From Acanthopleura granulata (Eukaryota > Mollusca > Polyplacophora > Chitonida > Chitonidae): a DNA stretch of 64,000 bases. Below are positions 31,701-43,105 of this stretch, in pieces. The translations under genes were made by a program, and so were the position numbers. Position 1 is the stretch's first letter. Every line of letters begins with the position of its first letter. The notes below the pieces were generated by a model. It saw only the letters and a list, made by a program, of their open reading frames with translations. It was not told where the DNA came from and made no database searches. The stretch is from the NCBI GenBank assembly GCA_016165875.1, contig JABBOT010000022.1:5929217-5993216 (forward strand), written 5' to 3'.

Positions 31701-34700
31701 TGTTTTCAAAACTTCCAGTCTCTCGTCTTTTCGTGTATCTGAGACACTCTTAGTAAACCAGTCAAAGCGTTTGTGTATTGTAAAACGTACCTGTATTAAG
31801 CGATTATCATGGCGCTGGCAGCTTGATGATGGCCTGGCCTGTCTTACAGGAGCTCTGCTTATCCTGTTAATCAGGACAGTTACAGTACGCAAACATTGAG
31901 GCCTGCTTCACCACCCTGTGATCAGATAAAACGAATTCATACAAGTTCACATTTGAATGAAATGTTATAATGAGCCCCATTATTTGACACTGCGCTAGAG
32001 ATCAGCAAAATAAAGCAGTCTTAAATAAATAAATTTCTTTCTTTTGTGAAATGTATTAAAAGACGGCATATCGTATGATATACCTGTACCTGTATGTCTA
32101 ACCTGTATACCAGTATTCACCTATATGAACCTGACATTCAGTCTAACATTTCAGTGGATCATTCACTCACATACAGAGCCTACCCCTCTTTACTACGCCT
32201 ACAAGAGCGCTTCGGGAGTCGATTTATGAACTCATACAATGAAACAGATTTTCTCATTCTCAAATTCTTTCCAACCACTGAACAAAGACAGTATTTTGCG
32301 CTGTAGTTCTGAAGCTACATAGTGAATAAAAAAAGTATGGCTTGAAATATATTCCCGAGTGTTGCAAAAATATGGTCGCTAAATTCCTTTTCTGCATCTG
32401 TTACATATTTAGGTTTGAATCAGACATGTAAACATGTTTTGTTTTTTTTCTACTCCAACTCCTCCCTCCAATGCGGTCGCTGTGAGCCCGGCAGTACGTG
32501 GGAAAGTCTGCCAGCAGCCTGCGAATGGTCGTGGGTTTCCCCCGGGCTATGCCCGGTTTCCTCCCACCATAATGCTGGCCGCCGTCGTATAAGTGAAATA
32601 TTCTTGAGTACGGCGTAAAACACCAATCAAGTAAGTAAACAAATAAATCTAGTCCAACTCAGGCCAGTGATTCTTGAAGATAAGATTTTCACAACCTTAT
32701 CGTATCGAATAGTTTTGGGGTTCTTACAATAATACATCAACTGACAGTCGATTTGTAAATTAAGTCCACCCAATACGTCATTTCTGTCGGGGATTTGTAG
32801 TATTCATGACAACGCTGAAACTCATTCAGTAATTAAAAAAGAAATTTCTGCTTACATTACCCTTTACACAACTAACTGTTCAGTTTGTGAGCATGTTGAT
32901 CACGGAATCAGTCAGAGTGAACCACAGTCGTATAATCCCAAAAGAAACAAAACCCGCCAAAAATGTAGCAGGATGTCATAGGGTTGTGCAAGAAAAAGTA
33001 GGACAAATTGTGTGTCGCCATGCACCAAAGTGTCACGGACTGAGGTGTGATAATCGGCAACAATAACGTTTATATGTGAAATCATTTTGAACCGTGCGAT
33101 TCAACGGGCTTATGCTACCATCAAGTAACTCCAACAAACAGAAACGTCTGCAGTATTATATGGTCGACATTGTAAATCAATGTTATCTTCATGAGATAAA
33201 TAAAGTTGGCAGCAATATACACACTTCCAAACTCCCCACAGTGGGAGTCCCCTCCAGATTATTGGCTGATACCACACGTTATTATGAGTCCACTAACGGT
33301 ATCCGGAGGAGCTATCGATTCACACATGGTCTCTCACTTCCCGTGTCCGTCCGGAAACAGTTTTTCGGACAAATGTTTTTAAAACGGTTGCTCTTATTGA
33401 ATTGATAATTACTATATGACTTCACAATGTCAGGATTCACGCACATTACGAGAGCAATTTTCATAATGGCTGTTTCGTTCTTCCGTACAGGTCAGATCTC
33501 AATCACCCTGAACAGTGATCACTTCACTCCTTGGAATATGAGCGACCCTGATGACATGGAAGCAGCTGACCGTCAGCACCATTTCATGTTAGGTTGGTTT
33601 GCTCATCCCATTTTCGTCAACGGCGACTACCCGGATGTAATGAAGTACTTCCTTTGGCGCAAGAGCGTGGAGGCGAACGTCTCCACTAGACTTCCGGAAT
33701 TCACACCGGAAGAGAAGGCGAACATCAAAGGTACATACAGTGTGGTCAGCGCTTTATTTACTTTACGGATTATTGTCCCGGAGCATTCATGAGGCATGAT
33801 GCAATGCGAATCAGTCGCGACATCGCCGCCACTCATACCATAATCACAGCCAATTTTCCCTGTTTCCGTGTAAATATGTTCTCTTCACTTGGTGCCTTGC
33901 AAGGGGCTCAGATTGGCTGCTTTGATGTGACTGTATAATTCCTGGTTGAGGTGTCATGTTTGTTTTGTCATGCGAGGGCTCTCATTCAGAGGACAGCTAA
34001 CATTTGATTAGTTTGGTCGTGCATGTGTTTAAATCCAGCCCTAGTTACTTTTCACCTTTGTCTGGTTCTGTGGCTTCCTCCAAGCCTTCTCTGCTTGGGT
34101 TGCCCTCGGCTTTGTGACGGAATGCATGTCACGTTCTGTGGCTTCCTTTAAGCCCTCTCTGTTTGGGTGGCCCTCGGCTTTGTGCCGGAATGTTTGTCAC
34201 GTTCTATGGTTTCCTCCAAGATCCACTCGGCTTCTTCCACCCATGAACCTGACCGCCGTCATATTATATCTTACTGAGTTGGGCACTAAAGACCAGAAGT
34301 GACAGGACTGATGGCCTGGATCCCGTTTTCCTGTTAGCAATGAAGTAAAGCATTAAGCTAATTTAGTCTAATCTGAAAATCACATTCTATTAGACCCAAA
34401 CTAGAATTAAGATTTAAACCTGGCTTAACTGTTAATACAATTTTGAACAAGTGGCCCATGCGCATAGCGGAAGTCCATTGATCTGAGAGCGATAGGTTCT
34501 CGGTGCATGGAATGTGGCGTGACATCGATCAGCAGGTTGGATAGGTACGTTAGGGGCGGGCTCTGTGCGGATTTAAAACAGCAATCAACTCCAGCGCCTA
34601 ACACCTATCAGATAAATGAATAAATAAATTACTTAAACAAACCGTTATTCTAAAATTTTTGAGATCAGAATGACTATACACATGGTAGATCACTTTGCTT

Positions 34701-37700
34701 TGTGCAGGTATTAATCAGGACAGAACATTTTAAATTCCACACTGAGCAGACCACTTTTGTCCCACGCAAGTATGCAAACACAGCAGAACATTTTGATTTT
34801 GATGTGTGTCAATCTGGTGTTTTCTGCAGGCACTTTTGATTTCTTTGGCCTGAACCATTATACGAGTGCGCGGGTGAAGTACAACAACAACGGAGTATCT
34901 AATCCTGGTTATTGGTCGGACGCTGACACAGTCATTAGTGGTGACGAAGAATGGTTGGGGTAAGTTGAAGGTCGCGACTATGACCGTACCCCTTATTGTA
35001 TAAATGGAAGTGGGCGAACTGGTTGTGTAAAGGAACATCGACCAAAGTTATCACATTGTTTTCACACAAGATCGGTCAGTTAAGATATCTATGTCAAGTT
35101 TTGCATGAGGAGGGTGTGGAAGTCTTTCGAGACTGCTTATTGAAATATTTCTCTGTTGTAAAATTGGACTCGTATTGCAAATTTTCATCTCTGATGAGGC
35201 TCCATAGGGATTAGACTGCACCTTCTTCTATATCTATAGTATACATATGAAAAAGATGATTATTTTTCTTTCGAGCACCCGTGGCCGTGATGTAGTTCAA
35301 AACCGGTCGGGGGAGGGAGGGGAGATTTTGTGGCCGGATTCCCGCTCTCGATAGACTTAGACTGCCCAATCTGATATCCGCGAATGACCGCTTGTATTCC
35401 ACTCATACGGTATCTGTACATGTACGTCACATGTGGCAAAATTCGTTAGAAACATGCCAGAGTTTGTGGTTTTATACGACCACTCTCCAGTCATCATACT
35501 GGTCGCCTTCGTACATGTATAAGTGAATAATTCGCGAGTATATGGCATACACAGCAATGAAATAAATAAATCAACATATTTCAAAGGGTAAGGTTTACTC
35601 AACACCTATCAGATACACAATGTACTTTACTCAGCACTTCCAAATCAACAGCAATACCCTTTTGTGTTATTAGCGTAATTTAAGTTAAAGATTCACCTCG
35701 TAAGCCACAAAATAGCGATGGTATTGGTGAATAAAAAATATAGACACCGATTTTACTTTTACCATATGTTAATGTCATTATTCTCAGTTTATTTGCCATT
35801 TTTAAAACTATACATCACATTCGACTTTAAAATAAGGAAGCAATACTGAGAGAGAATTTGAAAGTCTTAACATTTTAATGTACATATAATGATTGATATC
35901 ATCTGGCCATTCAATATCATTCATCCATATCTCCTAATATATAATTAATGCAGGTAACATCCTATGGGATATTTCATCAATAAGGCTTGCTTTGTATACG
36001 TACATTGTTACATTTCTGCATCATGTCGATTTATAAATGTTACAGGTTATTGGTGTCTGGTTTACAAAGCCTTGGGCGATCTAGAGCGAATGGTTATGTA
36101 AAACCTAAACAGAGTACACAGTGTCAGCATTGCACAACCGGATTGATATCACAAACATAGCAATTTAAATTAAATATTGCTAATGATATCTCCAGAGGAA
36201 ATGTAATATTGATATCAAAATTGTACGAAAAACATATGCACCATTTAAACACTGTTTTTAATAAAATAGACGGTTTACCTATATCCTGTGCTATTTTGTA
36301 TTTATATTCATCCAAATCGGGATGCTTTTGCATTTTGAGGCATCACATTTCTGGCAACACAATGCTCATAACCAGTACGCAACAAATAAATGGATGGAGA
36401 ATTTAAAACTGGTGACAGCTGTCGGAAAGCAACTTGATAGATGAATTACACTGCACACTGCATCACGTGCAGTCACACCTTACACAACACGCCAAGGCAT
36501 CACATGCGCTCACACCTTACATTGCACGCTGCTGCAAAACGTGCGGTCACACCTTACACAGCACGCTGAGGCAACACGTGAGGTCATACCTTACACTGCA
36601 CGCTGAGGCAACACGTAAAGTCATACCTTACACTGCACGCTGCTGCAAAACGTGCGGTCACACCTTACACAGCACGCTGAGGCAACACGTGAGGTCATAC
36701 CTTACACTGCACGCTGATGCAAAACGTGCGGTCACACCGTATACAGCACGTGGAGGCAACACGTGAGGGCACTGTGTGCTCCAATCAATTATGCTAGCCT
36801 TTTCCAAAATCAAAACAATGAATTTAGTTGATCTACACAGGTATGTTCTTTTATGGCTCTCCACAAATCTAACATGTTGGTGTGCATTCTAGATGGTTAC
36901 GTTCAACTTCATGAAAAGTTACCAGCGCGAGGCAACGAAATGGCTTGCATGTAACCCTCTACTGGACAAGCTTTTGAGGGCATGTGTCAGTAACTCTATT
37001 CAGAGGACTTGCCCGACTGTGCGTGGCAATGTTCCGTTCTCCTTTAAGGAATTATACAGCAATGAAAGGCAGCACCCTGTCGTCTGTAACATTTATAAAC
37101 TCAGCATGATACGAAAGGTAACAATATACAAGCAAAGAGAACCGCATTTGTTTAATATCCTATATAACCTAGATCACTACCTTGATTTTTTCTGCTTTGT
37201 ATATTTCATAATTTAATATTAATGCCAGAATGCGTCCTACAGGATAAAACAACTATAAGCTGTTTTCACGCAATATCTCACGAGATCTGTAGTTTTCCAG
37301 CATACATTGTGAACGAGAATGACATAGTCATGTGGTTTGTCTGGCCGCGAAAATGCAATAGTGCATCTTTGTGACACCCTTGTACGTTGTAGAACTACAC
37401 ACAGGTTTGCTGTAAATTAAGTTATTTTTGAAGTACAAGGCCTAAGATTTTGGCATTGCACACACAATGTTTTAGACTTGTGTGATTGTGATGCAGATAT
37501 ACCGGCTCTGTTTATGTTGTTTTTTCACTCACTCAGTTGTGTTACATGCTACATAAAACAACACTTCAATTATATATTGTCAATCAATTTCAAGACAGGA
37601 AACCCGGTGGAACCTGGAGAAAACCACCTTACCTTCGAGGTGCTCGATACAGTGAAGTACACATGTAAAACAGTTACCATCAATCAAATTAATCAGAAGG

Positions 37701-39970
37701 TCTTTTATATTCTTGTATTAATTGTACTCATATACACCCTGTGTCTTCAACGGGTGTCATTTTCTGGTAGCTACCGATATGAACAATAAATAATGTTAAT
37801 GATACATGGGGTTTATAAATTCACAGCCTTATGATTCAAGCACATCGAAGGATTGGAGATATGCAGCACACCTCAGCGTCACAAACATATACCCGTATTG
37901 GTGAAAGTTTAGTCGACTGTTTCAGCTGCTAGGCTTCAACCTCGATCAGTGATCTGTTTGCCCAGTCTCTGGTATCTGTACACTACGTTGATCTTTAGGC
38001 TCTGCTTATTTTACGATTTAACATTATTGCCAGAATGCGTCGTACAGGATAAAACAGCTATAAGCTGTTTTCACGCAATATTCCGCGAGATATGTAGTGT
38101 TCCGACATACATAATTGTCTTGCCCATAGTCCACATTGTTCCTTTGTCTCAACCTTGTGTACTGTTTATATTTTCACGGAGAAAAATCTCCTCTGATAAA
38201 ATTTTTTTCTCGTGCTGACTTTAGGTCTGGCTCTGAATGGTTGAGGGTCGTTCCGTGGGGCTTCCGCCGTCTGCTTGTCTGGATCAAGCATCACTATGGC
38301 GACGTGCCCATCGTGGTGACGGAAAATGGCGTCTCGGACCGTAACGGGACCCTAGAGGATCATCATCGGATACACTACTACAAACATTACATCAATGAAA
38401 TGCTCAAGGGTAAGGGCTACTGTAATCAAATAATTAATGAATCAGTAACATAAAATTATTTTGAAATCGTTAGAGATGACCCTTTAGAAATGAAGTCACC
38501 ATTCTCCACAATCTATTACTAGAGGCAATCTACTCCCACGTCGAGACTTCACCTGTAATCTATTGTGTCAGCATTTTAATTCGTCATTTTCCTGGTTTCC
38601 GTATGTCGGGCACGAGGCAGACAGCGCTTGAATTTAAAAAATGATGAGACGGCAAATGGGCTCACGGTAAGATTTGAAACGTCACACTTTTACCGTATCC
38701 TGTGAGAAGAACATTAATTGTGTCCGACCTTGATCTGAATTCTTTTCTCCATGATCTATGTTTGTTACTCTTAGAGAACGTTTGTTGGACAATAAGACAT
38801 CTTCGAACGAAGGCTCTATGGAGGCAGTCATCTTGAATACTTAGGACCTTACGTCAGAAATTATTTGTCAGATTGAAAATATGCAGTAAGTTCAAAATGA
38901 ATATTGATTGCGTGATTTGGCCATTTTTTTCCCATTCTCAATGAAAATATTTTACTTAGATTTAAAAATAAGACCGAGCCCACTTTTGGGTGGAAGATGG
39001 CGACTCAACACACACAAGTCTAGATTCTGCCATTCTCGACGTAAACCCGAAGATAGGCGAAGTGGATCACGATTACATTCTCCATTGTCCTGGATTCTGT
39101 TCAGTTCCAATTTAACCATTCTCAAAACTGTTACATGGTCACCATCATAAGGTGCCGTGACAGCAATGTTGGAGCAATGTTGTTACAGCAGCCCATCAAA
39201 GTATTGCTCCAGGGCGGTGACGTCACAAGCATCACCAACGGAGCCAGCTCTCTTTGCCAACCAACTGAATATATAGGGCTTCACTTCAGCTCAGTATACA
39301 GTCTCAGCATTTCCATCAAGCTCTAGTTAGCCTGTCAGTTGCCTGGTGAGACACCTCGAACACGGAGTTTATTCGATTCCTGCAAGGCTCTGTGGCCCAT
39401 TCCCCAAAGCCAGCTCTGACTTCTGCTGATAGGAACACGTTACAAATGTTATGTTAAGTATTATGATAACAATGTGATCTTCTTGTGCGGCGAACTATGC
39501 AACAAATAGTTAGAAATTTTGACTTTTGTCAAAAATCGCTCTTTGAATCAGCAACTGCCTTCCCTGTCCACTTGTCAACCTTATTGTCTTGAGATGAAAC
39601 CCAGTTATCTTAATACAGCTTAATAAGCCAGGTAAATTTATCATGTTTCTCTTGACCAGCTATAAACCTGGATGGCGTAAACGTGATTGGCTACACGGCC
39701 TGGTCCCTACTGGACAACTTCGAGTGGGAGCAAGGCTATGTGGAACGATTCGGACTACACTACGTGAACTTCACCGATCCTAACCGTCCCAGAATTGCCA
39801 AGAAGTCCGCCCGCTACCTCCGGGACTTGTTTCGTGCTAACGCCTTCGTCAACCCGAATCCGCCAACAGAAAAACCACCTGCAGTTTGTGACTCTTCTAC
39901 AAGTCTGAGAGGTTTAGATCTTACGTTCATTTTTATTCAGATTGTCATAATGTTAGGAAGGGTATTTTAA
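25538..39970 (+). CDS. GH1 beta-glycosidase gene B (lactase-like), 8 exons, 538 aa
   Basis: Paralogue of gene A on the opposite strand, predicted to be a secreted or surface-anchored retaining beta-glycosidase. Exons: 25538-25712, 26860-26990, 27696-27956, 29141-29324, 33491-33730, 34830-34959, 38225-38409, 39660-39970 (1,617 nt with stop, frame continuous). Order: signal peptide ([20 protein letters not shown]), [18 protein letters not shown] (Q50), YHWDLPD (H152), TFNEPW with acid/base E198, [31 protein letters not shown] with nucleophile E407, [10 protein letters not shown] (W450, E457), a Pro-rich linker and a hydrophobic C-terminus ([16 protein letters not shown]) fitting a GPI or membrane tail. 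Introns sit at the same codon positions and phases as in gene A. All residues expected for catalysis are present, unlike klotho-type inactive GH1 proteins. Substrate unknown. Introns are filled with SINEs and minisatellites. A decayed inverted copy lies near 46-49 kb. Confidence 0.93.
26188..26470 (-). mobile_element. Nearly full-length SINE with tRNA-like head, in intron 1 of gene B
   Basis: From the (ATTT)n tail through GATTGGTGTTTTATGCCGTA, the conserved middle (CAACATTATGGTGGGAGGAA) to a tRNA-derived head. Read on the minus strand the head has CCGTGGCTCACTCGGCTAGCGC (A-box-like) and GGTCGCTGTGAGTTC (B-box-like). A 20-base C run ends it at about 26450-26470. Confidence 0.88.
26860..26990 (+). 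CDS. Exon 2 of GH1 gene B
   Basis: 131 nt. Encodes [20 protein letters not shown], then [20 protein letters not shown]. Acceptor ACTTGCAG, donor GTAAAC. Confidence 0.93.
27060..27640 (+). repeat. Diverged roughly 42-bp tandem repeat in intron 2 of gene B
   Basis: Motifs like CCATAGTTACTACCTCA and TTTCTTCACCCTTCTCCA recur about every 42 bp with much divergence (clear anchors near 27473, 27515, 27557 and 27599). Pyrimidine-rich; it ends just before exon 3. Confidence 0.7.
27696..27956 (+). CDS. Exon 3 of GH1 gene B
   Basis: 261 nt, phase 0 at both ends. Encodes [20 protein letters not shown], then [20 protein letters not shown] and ends FAAFGDR. Acceptor TCTGTGCAG, donor GTAAGA. Confidence 0.93.
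28015..28250 (+). repeat. 20-bp minisatellite in intron 3 of gene B
   Basis: About twelve copies of TGATGTACTGACACGGGTGG with point changes, starting about 60 bp after exon 3. Confidence 0.9.
29141..29324 (+). CDS. Exon 4 of GH1 gene B
   Basis: 184 nt. Encodes [20 protein letters not shown] with the acid/base Glu, then [20 protein letters not shown] and [18 protein letters not shown]. Acceptor CCCTTACAG, donor GTAAAT. Confidence 0.93.
29450..29572 (+). repeat. 12-bp minisatellite (TGTACGTCACTG) in intron 4 of gene B
   Basis: About ten copies of a 12-bp unit; most contain ACGTCA, the half-site core recognised by CREB/ATF proteins. It lies about 130 bp after exon 4. Confidence 0.85.
29578..29690 (+). 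mobile_element. Diverged SINE-like segment in intron 4 of gene B
   Basis: GCGGTTTCCTCCTCCCATAA, CCTGAACGTGATCACGTAT and a tail AACGCCAAACAAATTGGACA resemble the 3' half of the main SINE family. Confidence 0.4.
30002..30155 (+). repeat. 21-bp minisatellite, first array in intron 4 of gene B
   Basis: Units such as ATCATGGTACAGATACATAGC and CACGATATCAGGGCACAGACA repeat every 21 bp or so. The same family recurs 1.1 kb downstream. Confidence 0.8.
30425..30658 (+). other. Isolated 77-codon open frame with a hydrophobic N-terminus
   Basis: An ATG at 30425 opens [20 protein letters not shown] and a further hydrophobic run, resembling a signal anchor, then [19 protein letters not shown] and a stop. 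It lies inside intron 4 of gene B on the same strand. I do not recognise it. A chance frame, an unannotated first exon of a nested gene, or repeat sequence are all possible. Confidence 0.15.
31240..31500 (+). repeat. 21-bp minisatellite, second array in intron 4 of gene B
   Basis: About twelve units of the type CAACATCACGGTACAGATATA, alternating with CGATATCAGGGCAAAGATTCA. Because 21 is a multiple of 3, the array is open in frames on both strands and gives heptad-looking peptides ([14 protein letters not shown]), which I treat as an artefact. Remnants of the same unit occur inverted at about 48.95-48.99 kb. Confidence 0.88.
31830..32435 (+). repeat. Intron-4 segment of gene B with an inverted copy at 46.2-46.8 kb
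   Basis: This piece matches the reverse complement of about 46.21-46.80 kb nearly throughout, for example AACCTGTATACCAGTATT, CTACAAGAGCGCTTCGG and GAAATATATTCCC. Confidence 0.85.
32458..32650 (+). mobile_element. SINE copy in intron 4 of gene B
   Basis: Starts within the head (CAATGCGGTCGCTGTGAGCC), then the middle (CCCGGGCTATGCCCGG, CATAATGCTGGCCGCCGTCG) and the end AACACCAATCAAGTAAGTAA. The A-box part of the head is missing. Confidence 0.88.
33491..33730 (+). CDS. Exon 5 of GH1 gene B
   Basis: 240 nt. Encodes [56 protein letters not shown] and [15 protein letters not shown]. Acceptor TTCCGTACAG, donor GTACAT. Confidence 0.93.
34060..34290 (+). repeat. Roughly 57-69-bp repeat in a SINE-like segment, intron 5 of gene B
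   Basis: GTCACGTTCTGTGGCTTCC, AAGCC(C/T)TCTCTG(C/T)TTGGGT and CCCTCGGCTTTGTG recur 2.5 times and then run into CACCCATGAACCTGACCGCC, a known part of the SINE families here. Confidence 0.6.
34830..34959 (+). CDS. Exon 6 of GH1 gene B
   Basis: 130 nt. Encodes [20 protein letters not shown] up to GDEEWL and is closed by GG, which completes Gly with exon 7. Acceptor TTTTCTGCAG, donor GTAAGT. Confidence 0.93.
35470..35575 (+). mobile_element. Diverged SINE 3' end in intron 6 of gene B
   Basis: TTCGTACATGTATAAGTGAA, a TGAGTAT-like remnant and the tail GAAATAAATAAATC follow the order of the main SINE family. Heavily diverged. Confidence 0.45.
36440..36775 (+). repeat. 37-bp minisatellite with recurrent CACGTG, intron 6 of gene B
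   Basis: About nine units of the type GCTGAGGCAACACGTGAGG followed by TCATACCTTACACTGCAC. Several units keep the E-box palindrome CACGTG; others have ACGTGC or ACGTAA there. Confidence 0.88.
37188..38115 (+). repeat. Pair of direct repeats in intron 6 of gene B
   Basis: Roughly 110-bp segments at about 37200-37316 and 38005-38115 share GCCAGAATGCGTC, TACAGGATAAAACA, TATAAGCTGTTTTCACGCAA and ACATACAT-like ends. A local duplication or two copies of one dispersed element. Confidence 0.75.
38225..38409 (+). CDS. Exon 7 of GH1 gene B
   Basis: 185 nt. Encodes [20 protein letters not shown], then [12 protein letters not shown] with the nucleophile Glu, ending NEMLK. Acceptor GACTTTAG, donor GTAAGG. 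Confidence 0.93.
39660..39970 (+). CDS. Exon 8 of GH1 gene B
   Basis: Encodes [56 protein letters not shown], the linker [16 protein letters not shown] and the hydrophobic end before TAA. Acceptor TTGACCAG. Confidence 0.93.
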
Positions 39971-40121
39971 CATTACGTCTTTAACGGACATTCAGGAGCT
40001 AGTGAAATGTGCCATGAAGACAAACCCATTACTTCTGGATAACGAATTTTTCAGCTATCGTTGGTGATGTTTCGATGCAGCCACGTAAATCTTGGCAGCT
40101 GCATAGAGGAGTTATCGGTAA

Positions 40122-40263
40122 CTCCTTTATTTATCTATGTGTTTGACTTTTTACGCTTTACTCAAGAATATTTCACTCGACGGCGACCAGCATTATGGTA
40201 GGAGGAAACCGGGCAGAGCCCGGAGGAAACACACGACCATCCGCAGGTTGCTGCCAGACCGGC
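40122..40263 (-). mobile_element. SINE fragment downstream of gene B
   Basis: TTTATTTATCTATG tail, CAAGAATATTTCACTCGACG, CGGGCAGAGCCCGG and ACGACCATCCGCAGGTTGCT. It lies about 150 bp after the gene B stop, so it is probably within or next to the 3' UTR. Confidence 0.88.
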
Positions 40264-40734
40264 AATAATTGGAGGAGTTTTCTTACCTATGAGTATTGTG
40301 GTAAGTTAAAGTTAATTCTACAGACTGGTTGGTAAGTTTTCTCAGATTAACAAAAAATAAAACAAATTGATGCAGATCATCCGTGATATTTAATCAGTGA
40401 AATGTTGGAAAAGTGTTTTAATCATTTATTTCAGTATTTAAATAAAATAACTGTACAGAAATTTAGCAATCGTGTTTCTTTTTTTCTAAAGCGTCATGAA
40501 TACTCACTGTGGTCATGTGGCTTATAAAACTCAAGTAACGATTGTCGATGTCCGGTGTACGACAATTAGCTAACTCTAGGGGAAGCACGTAAATTTTCCC
40601 ATTTTGGGTCACTCGATGACTGAGTAGTTCAAGTCGTCGCTCTCGAACCAGATAACATGCCGTTAACAACTACAGGCGAAAGTTCCTACCCCAGCTCCCG
40701 CAAGCTCGACAGCAGCATGTTGTCAGGGATTTTT

Positions 40735-40866
40735 CAGGTGCTTCCTAGCGAGGTTTCATGTTCTCCTCCCACCCATACTTGGTATCATCCATCCATAAGC
40801 CGGACCGATTTTGCAGAAGTGTTCATTATTATGGTGAAAAACACTCCAATACACAAGAAAATAAAT
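40735..40866 (+). mobile_element. Diverged SINE-like segment
   Basis: GTTTCATGTTCTCCTCCCACC, CATCCATAAGCCGGACCG and a 3' end GAAAAACACTCCAATACACA with AAATAAATC follow the SINE order. Confidence 0.45.
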
Positions 40867-41287
40867 CATTGGCTCTACAGAACCCGCACTGATTTGCTAC
40901 AGGTGACCCCTTGACAGCACATAATTACGGCAGCTAGTTCGATAGAGGCTAAACAAGTTAATAATTAGGTCATCCAGTGAAACCTCTCAACATATCCACT
41001 TGTTGTTTCTAAAAAGCTGTTGTGTGACACCACGTGAAATGACGTCGTATGGTATCAGGTGGTCATTGATTGGTCTCATGCAAAGGCTCATTAATTGGCT
41101 CTTGCACTTCATTATGGGAACATCTTTCATGTATTTGAATAGATCACGAATTGTATGAACCCAAGGTGCTAGAATTGACCCCGAAGAGATAACCTATGAT
41201 ATCGCAAAAATGAACATCTCTATCCGACGGGTTTACGCCCTGCTAACCTGGACACAACCATGTAGTTCACATATATAGTTTTGATAT

Positions 41288-41440
41288 TTTATTTATTCAT
41301 TTATTTGATTGGTGTTTTACGCCGTACTCAAGAATATTTCACTTATTTATATTTTGGACGAAAACGGGCAAAGCCCGGGAGAAACCCACGACCATCCGCA
41401 GGTTGCTGACAGACTCACGTTCGGCCGCAGAGGCCTTGAT
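41288..41440 (-). mobile_element. Internally deleted SINE copy
   Basis: (ATTT)n tail, GATTGGTGTTTTACGCCGTA, CAAGAATATTTCACTTAT, then directly CGGGCAAAGCCCGG and ACGACCATCCGCAGGTTGCT. The CGGCGGCCAGCATTATGG block is missing. Confidence 0.88.
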
Positions 41441-42229
41441 ATGGAAGCTATAGATATCGCAAGTCTCATATTTTGTATCGTTGTACCTGACGGCCAGCAA
41501 TTTCACAGAGGACCAAGCTAAAGCTAAACCAACTAGTTTTCTTAGTGAAATCTGACTGGCTAAATGGTTTTCATGTGTTATTTTATTTAGCTTACTGAGA
41601 CTGGTAAAAACGGCAAATTAAGACATCGCTCAAATTAAGAAACCCCACATGTCGCTGCTTTTGTTGTTTTAAACCTTTACACAGTGCCGGTACAGGACTC
41701 TAAGGCTAGTAGACACAATGAAGTCAACGCGAAGAACATTTCATATTCAGTTAATAATATTTCCCTGGTATCACCACAGACAGGTTAACGGGAGTAGAGG
41801 AAACCCAGTGAGCTTCGCCATACAAAACAAACATACTGACTTAAAGCTGCATTTTCAACAGCGGGAACTTTGGATCAAACACTTGACCTGCATCATCGAG
41901 AAATTTTCGTCCGAAGCGAAAGCACATATTCCTTACAGTTGAAGCATGTAGGCTAGTTCAGACTTAGAAACAACAATGATGTCGTCGCTCGGACCTAATA
42001 TCAGAAATCCATAATAAAATTGTTTCATGTGTCCGTTGGAATGGCGTTGTGCACATTTGAGATAAAGAGAGCCTATGTGCATCATGTATTATAGATATCA
42101 AGGTGAGAGAGTTTTTGTGTTTTCTGACACCACTCTCTGCCTCATCACCGTGACACCACTGACCTTAATGTTGCTCGACATTTCCGTACAAAACCTGCTA
42201 GTTTGGGCAGTGATGTAAAGCGAATGTAT

Positions 42230-43105
42230 ACAGCGGCGCACGCGCAGTAAATATTAAGGCAAAGGCGAAGCTTTGTACATTTCAGTCACTGAGGACTTGA
42301 CAGTTGACTCAAACCAGGTTGTAATTTTACATTTGCCTTAAACAAGTAGTGCACCACCCTAGTTATGATTTTGAGCCCAATTTCAATTCTACCCTGACTT
42401 ATAAAGCCTTACTGTGGTACTTGAGGGGCCTGAATTACCAAAGTAGCTCACCTATTGCACACATTATGAATGAAAGAAATTTTTGAAGAGACTTTTTAAT
42501 CGCTAACTGCTGTGGGTTGGCTGCCGATTTTACATCTACATGGTAGGTAAGTGCATTCAAATGATACTCTTTCACACCAAAGCTGATATATGTCATGTTT
42601 ATTGGCAACTATATTATAAGGCAACTAGCGGTATAGTTAAATGAGGGTTGGATTCTTTTACTTTTCTGTTTCAGACACCTTTCAAACTGGGTGGGCTGAA
42701 AAATTTGTGCACGTGGAAAAATGTACTAAGCAACCTTCAAAAAGTGCCACCTGGCACTGAATTAGATGTATACATCCAGGTTTAATGTATACAGCTGAAA
42801 CATATAAAGCACCACCTTTGCCCTACAGAGCGCACCAGGGTGAGTCTTCGCCTTCACGTGTCCTGCATGGCAGTCTTTGTCAGGTGAAATGAAAGGAAAA
42901 ATCTCTGGGGTCGTAAATTGGGTGAACTTATATCAGTGGATACCGCGCTTTGATATTGAAATATGACAAATACAATCTTCTGTTTTCTCCCCCTCCCCTC
43001 CCCTCCCCTAACCTGTTCCAGTAATACTCTATCCCTGGGGTGCAGGTGAGATGAGCGTGCTCTTGTTCTTCACCCTTATTGTGAGACAGGCCTGCACTGG
43101 TAGGC
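42230..43105 (+). repeat. Left arm of a diverged inverted repeat
   Basis: Reverse complement of about 44.33-45.08 kb by patches: GGCGAAGCT with CACTGAGGAC, GTGGATACCGC, a C/CT-rich run, and CACCCTTATTGTGAGACAGG. No coding sequence recognised. Possibly two opposite insertions of one non-autonomous element, or one fold-back element. Confidence 0.6.
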
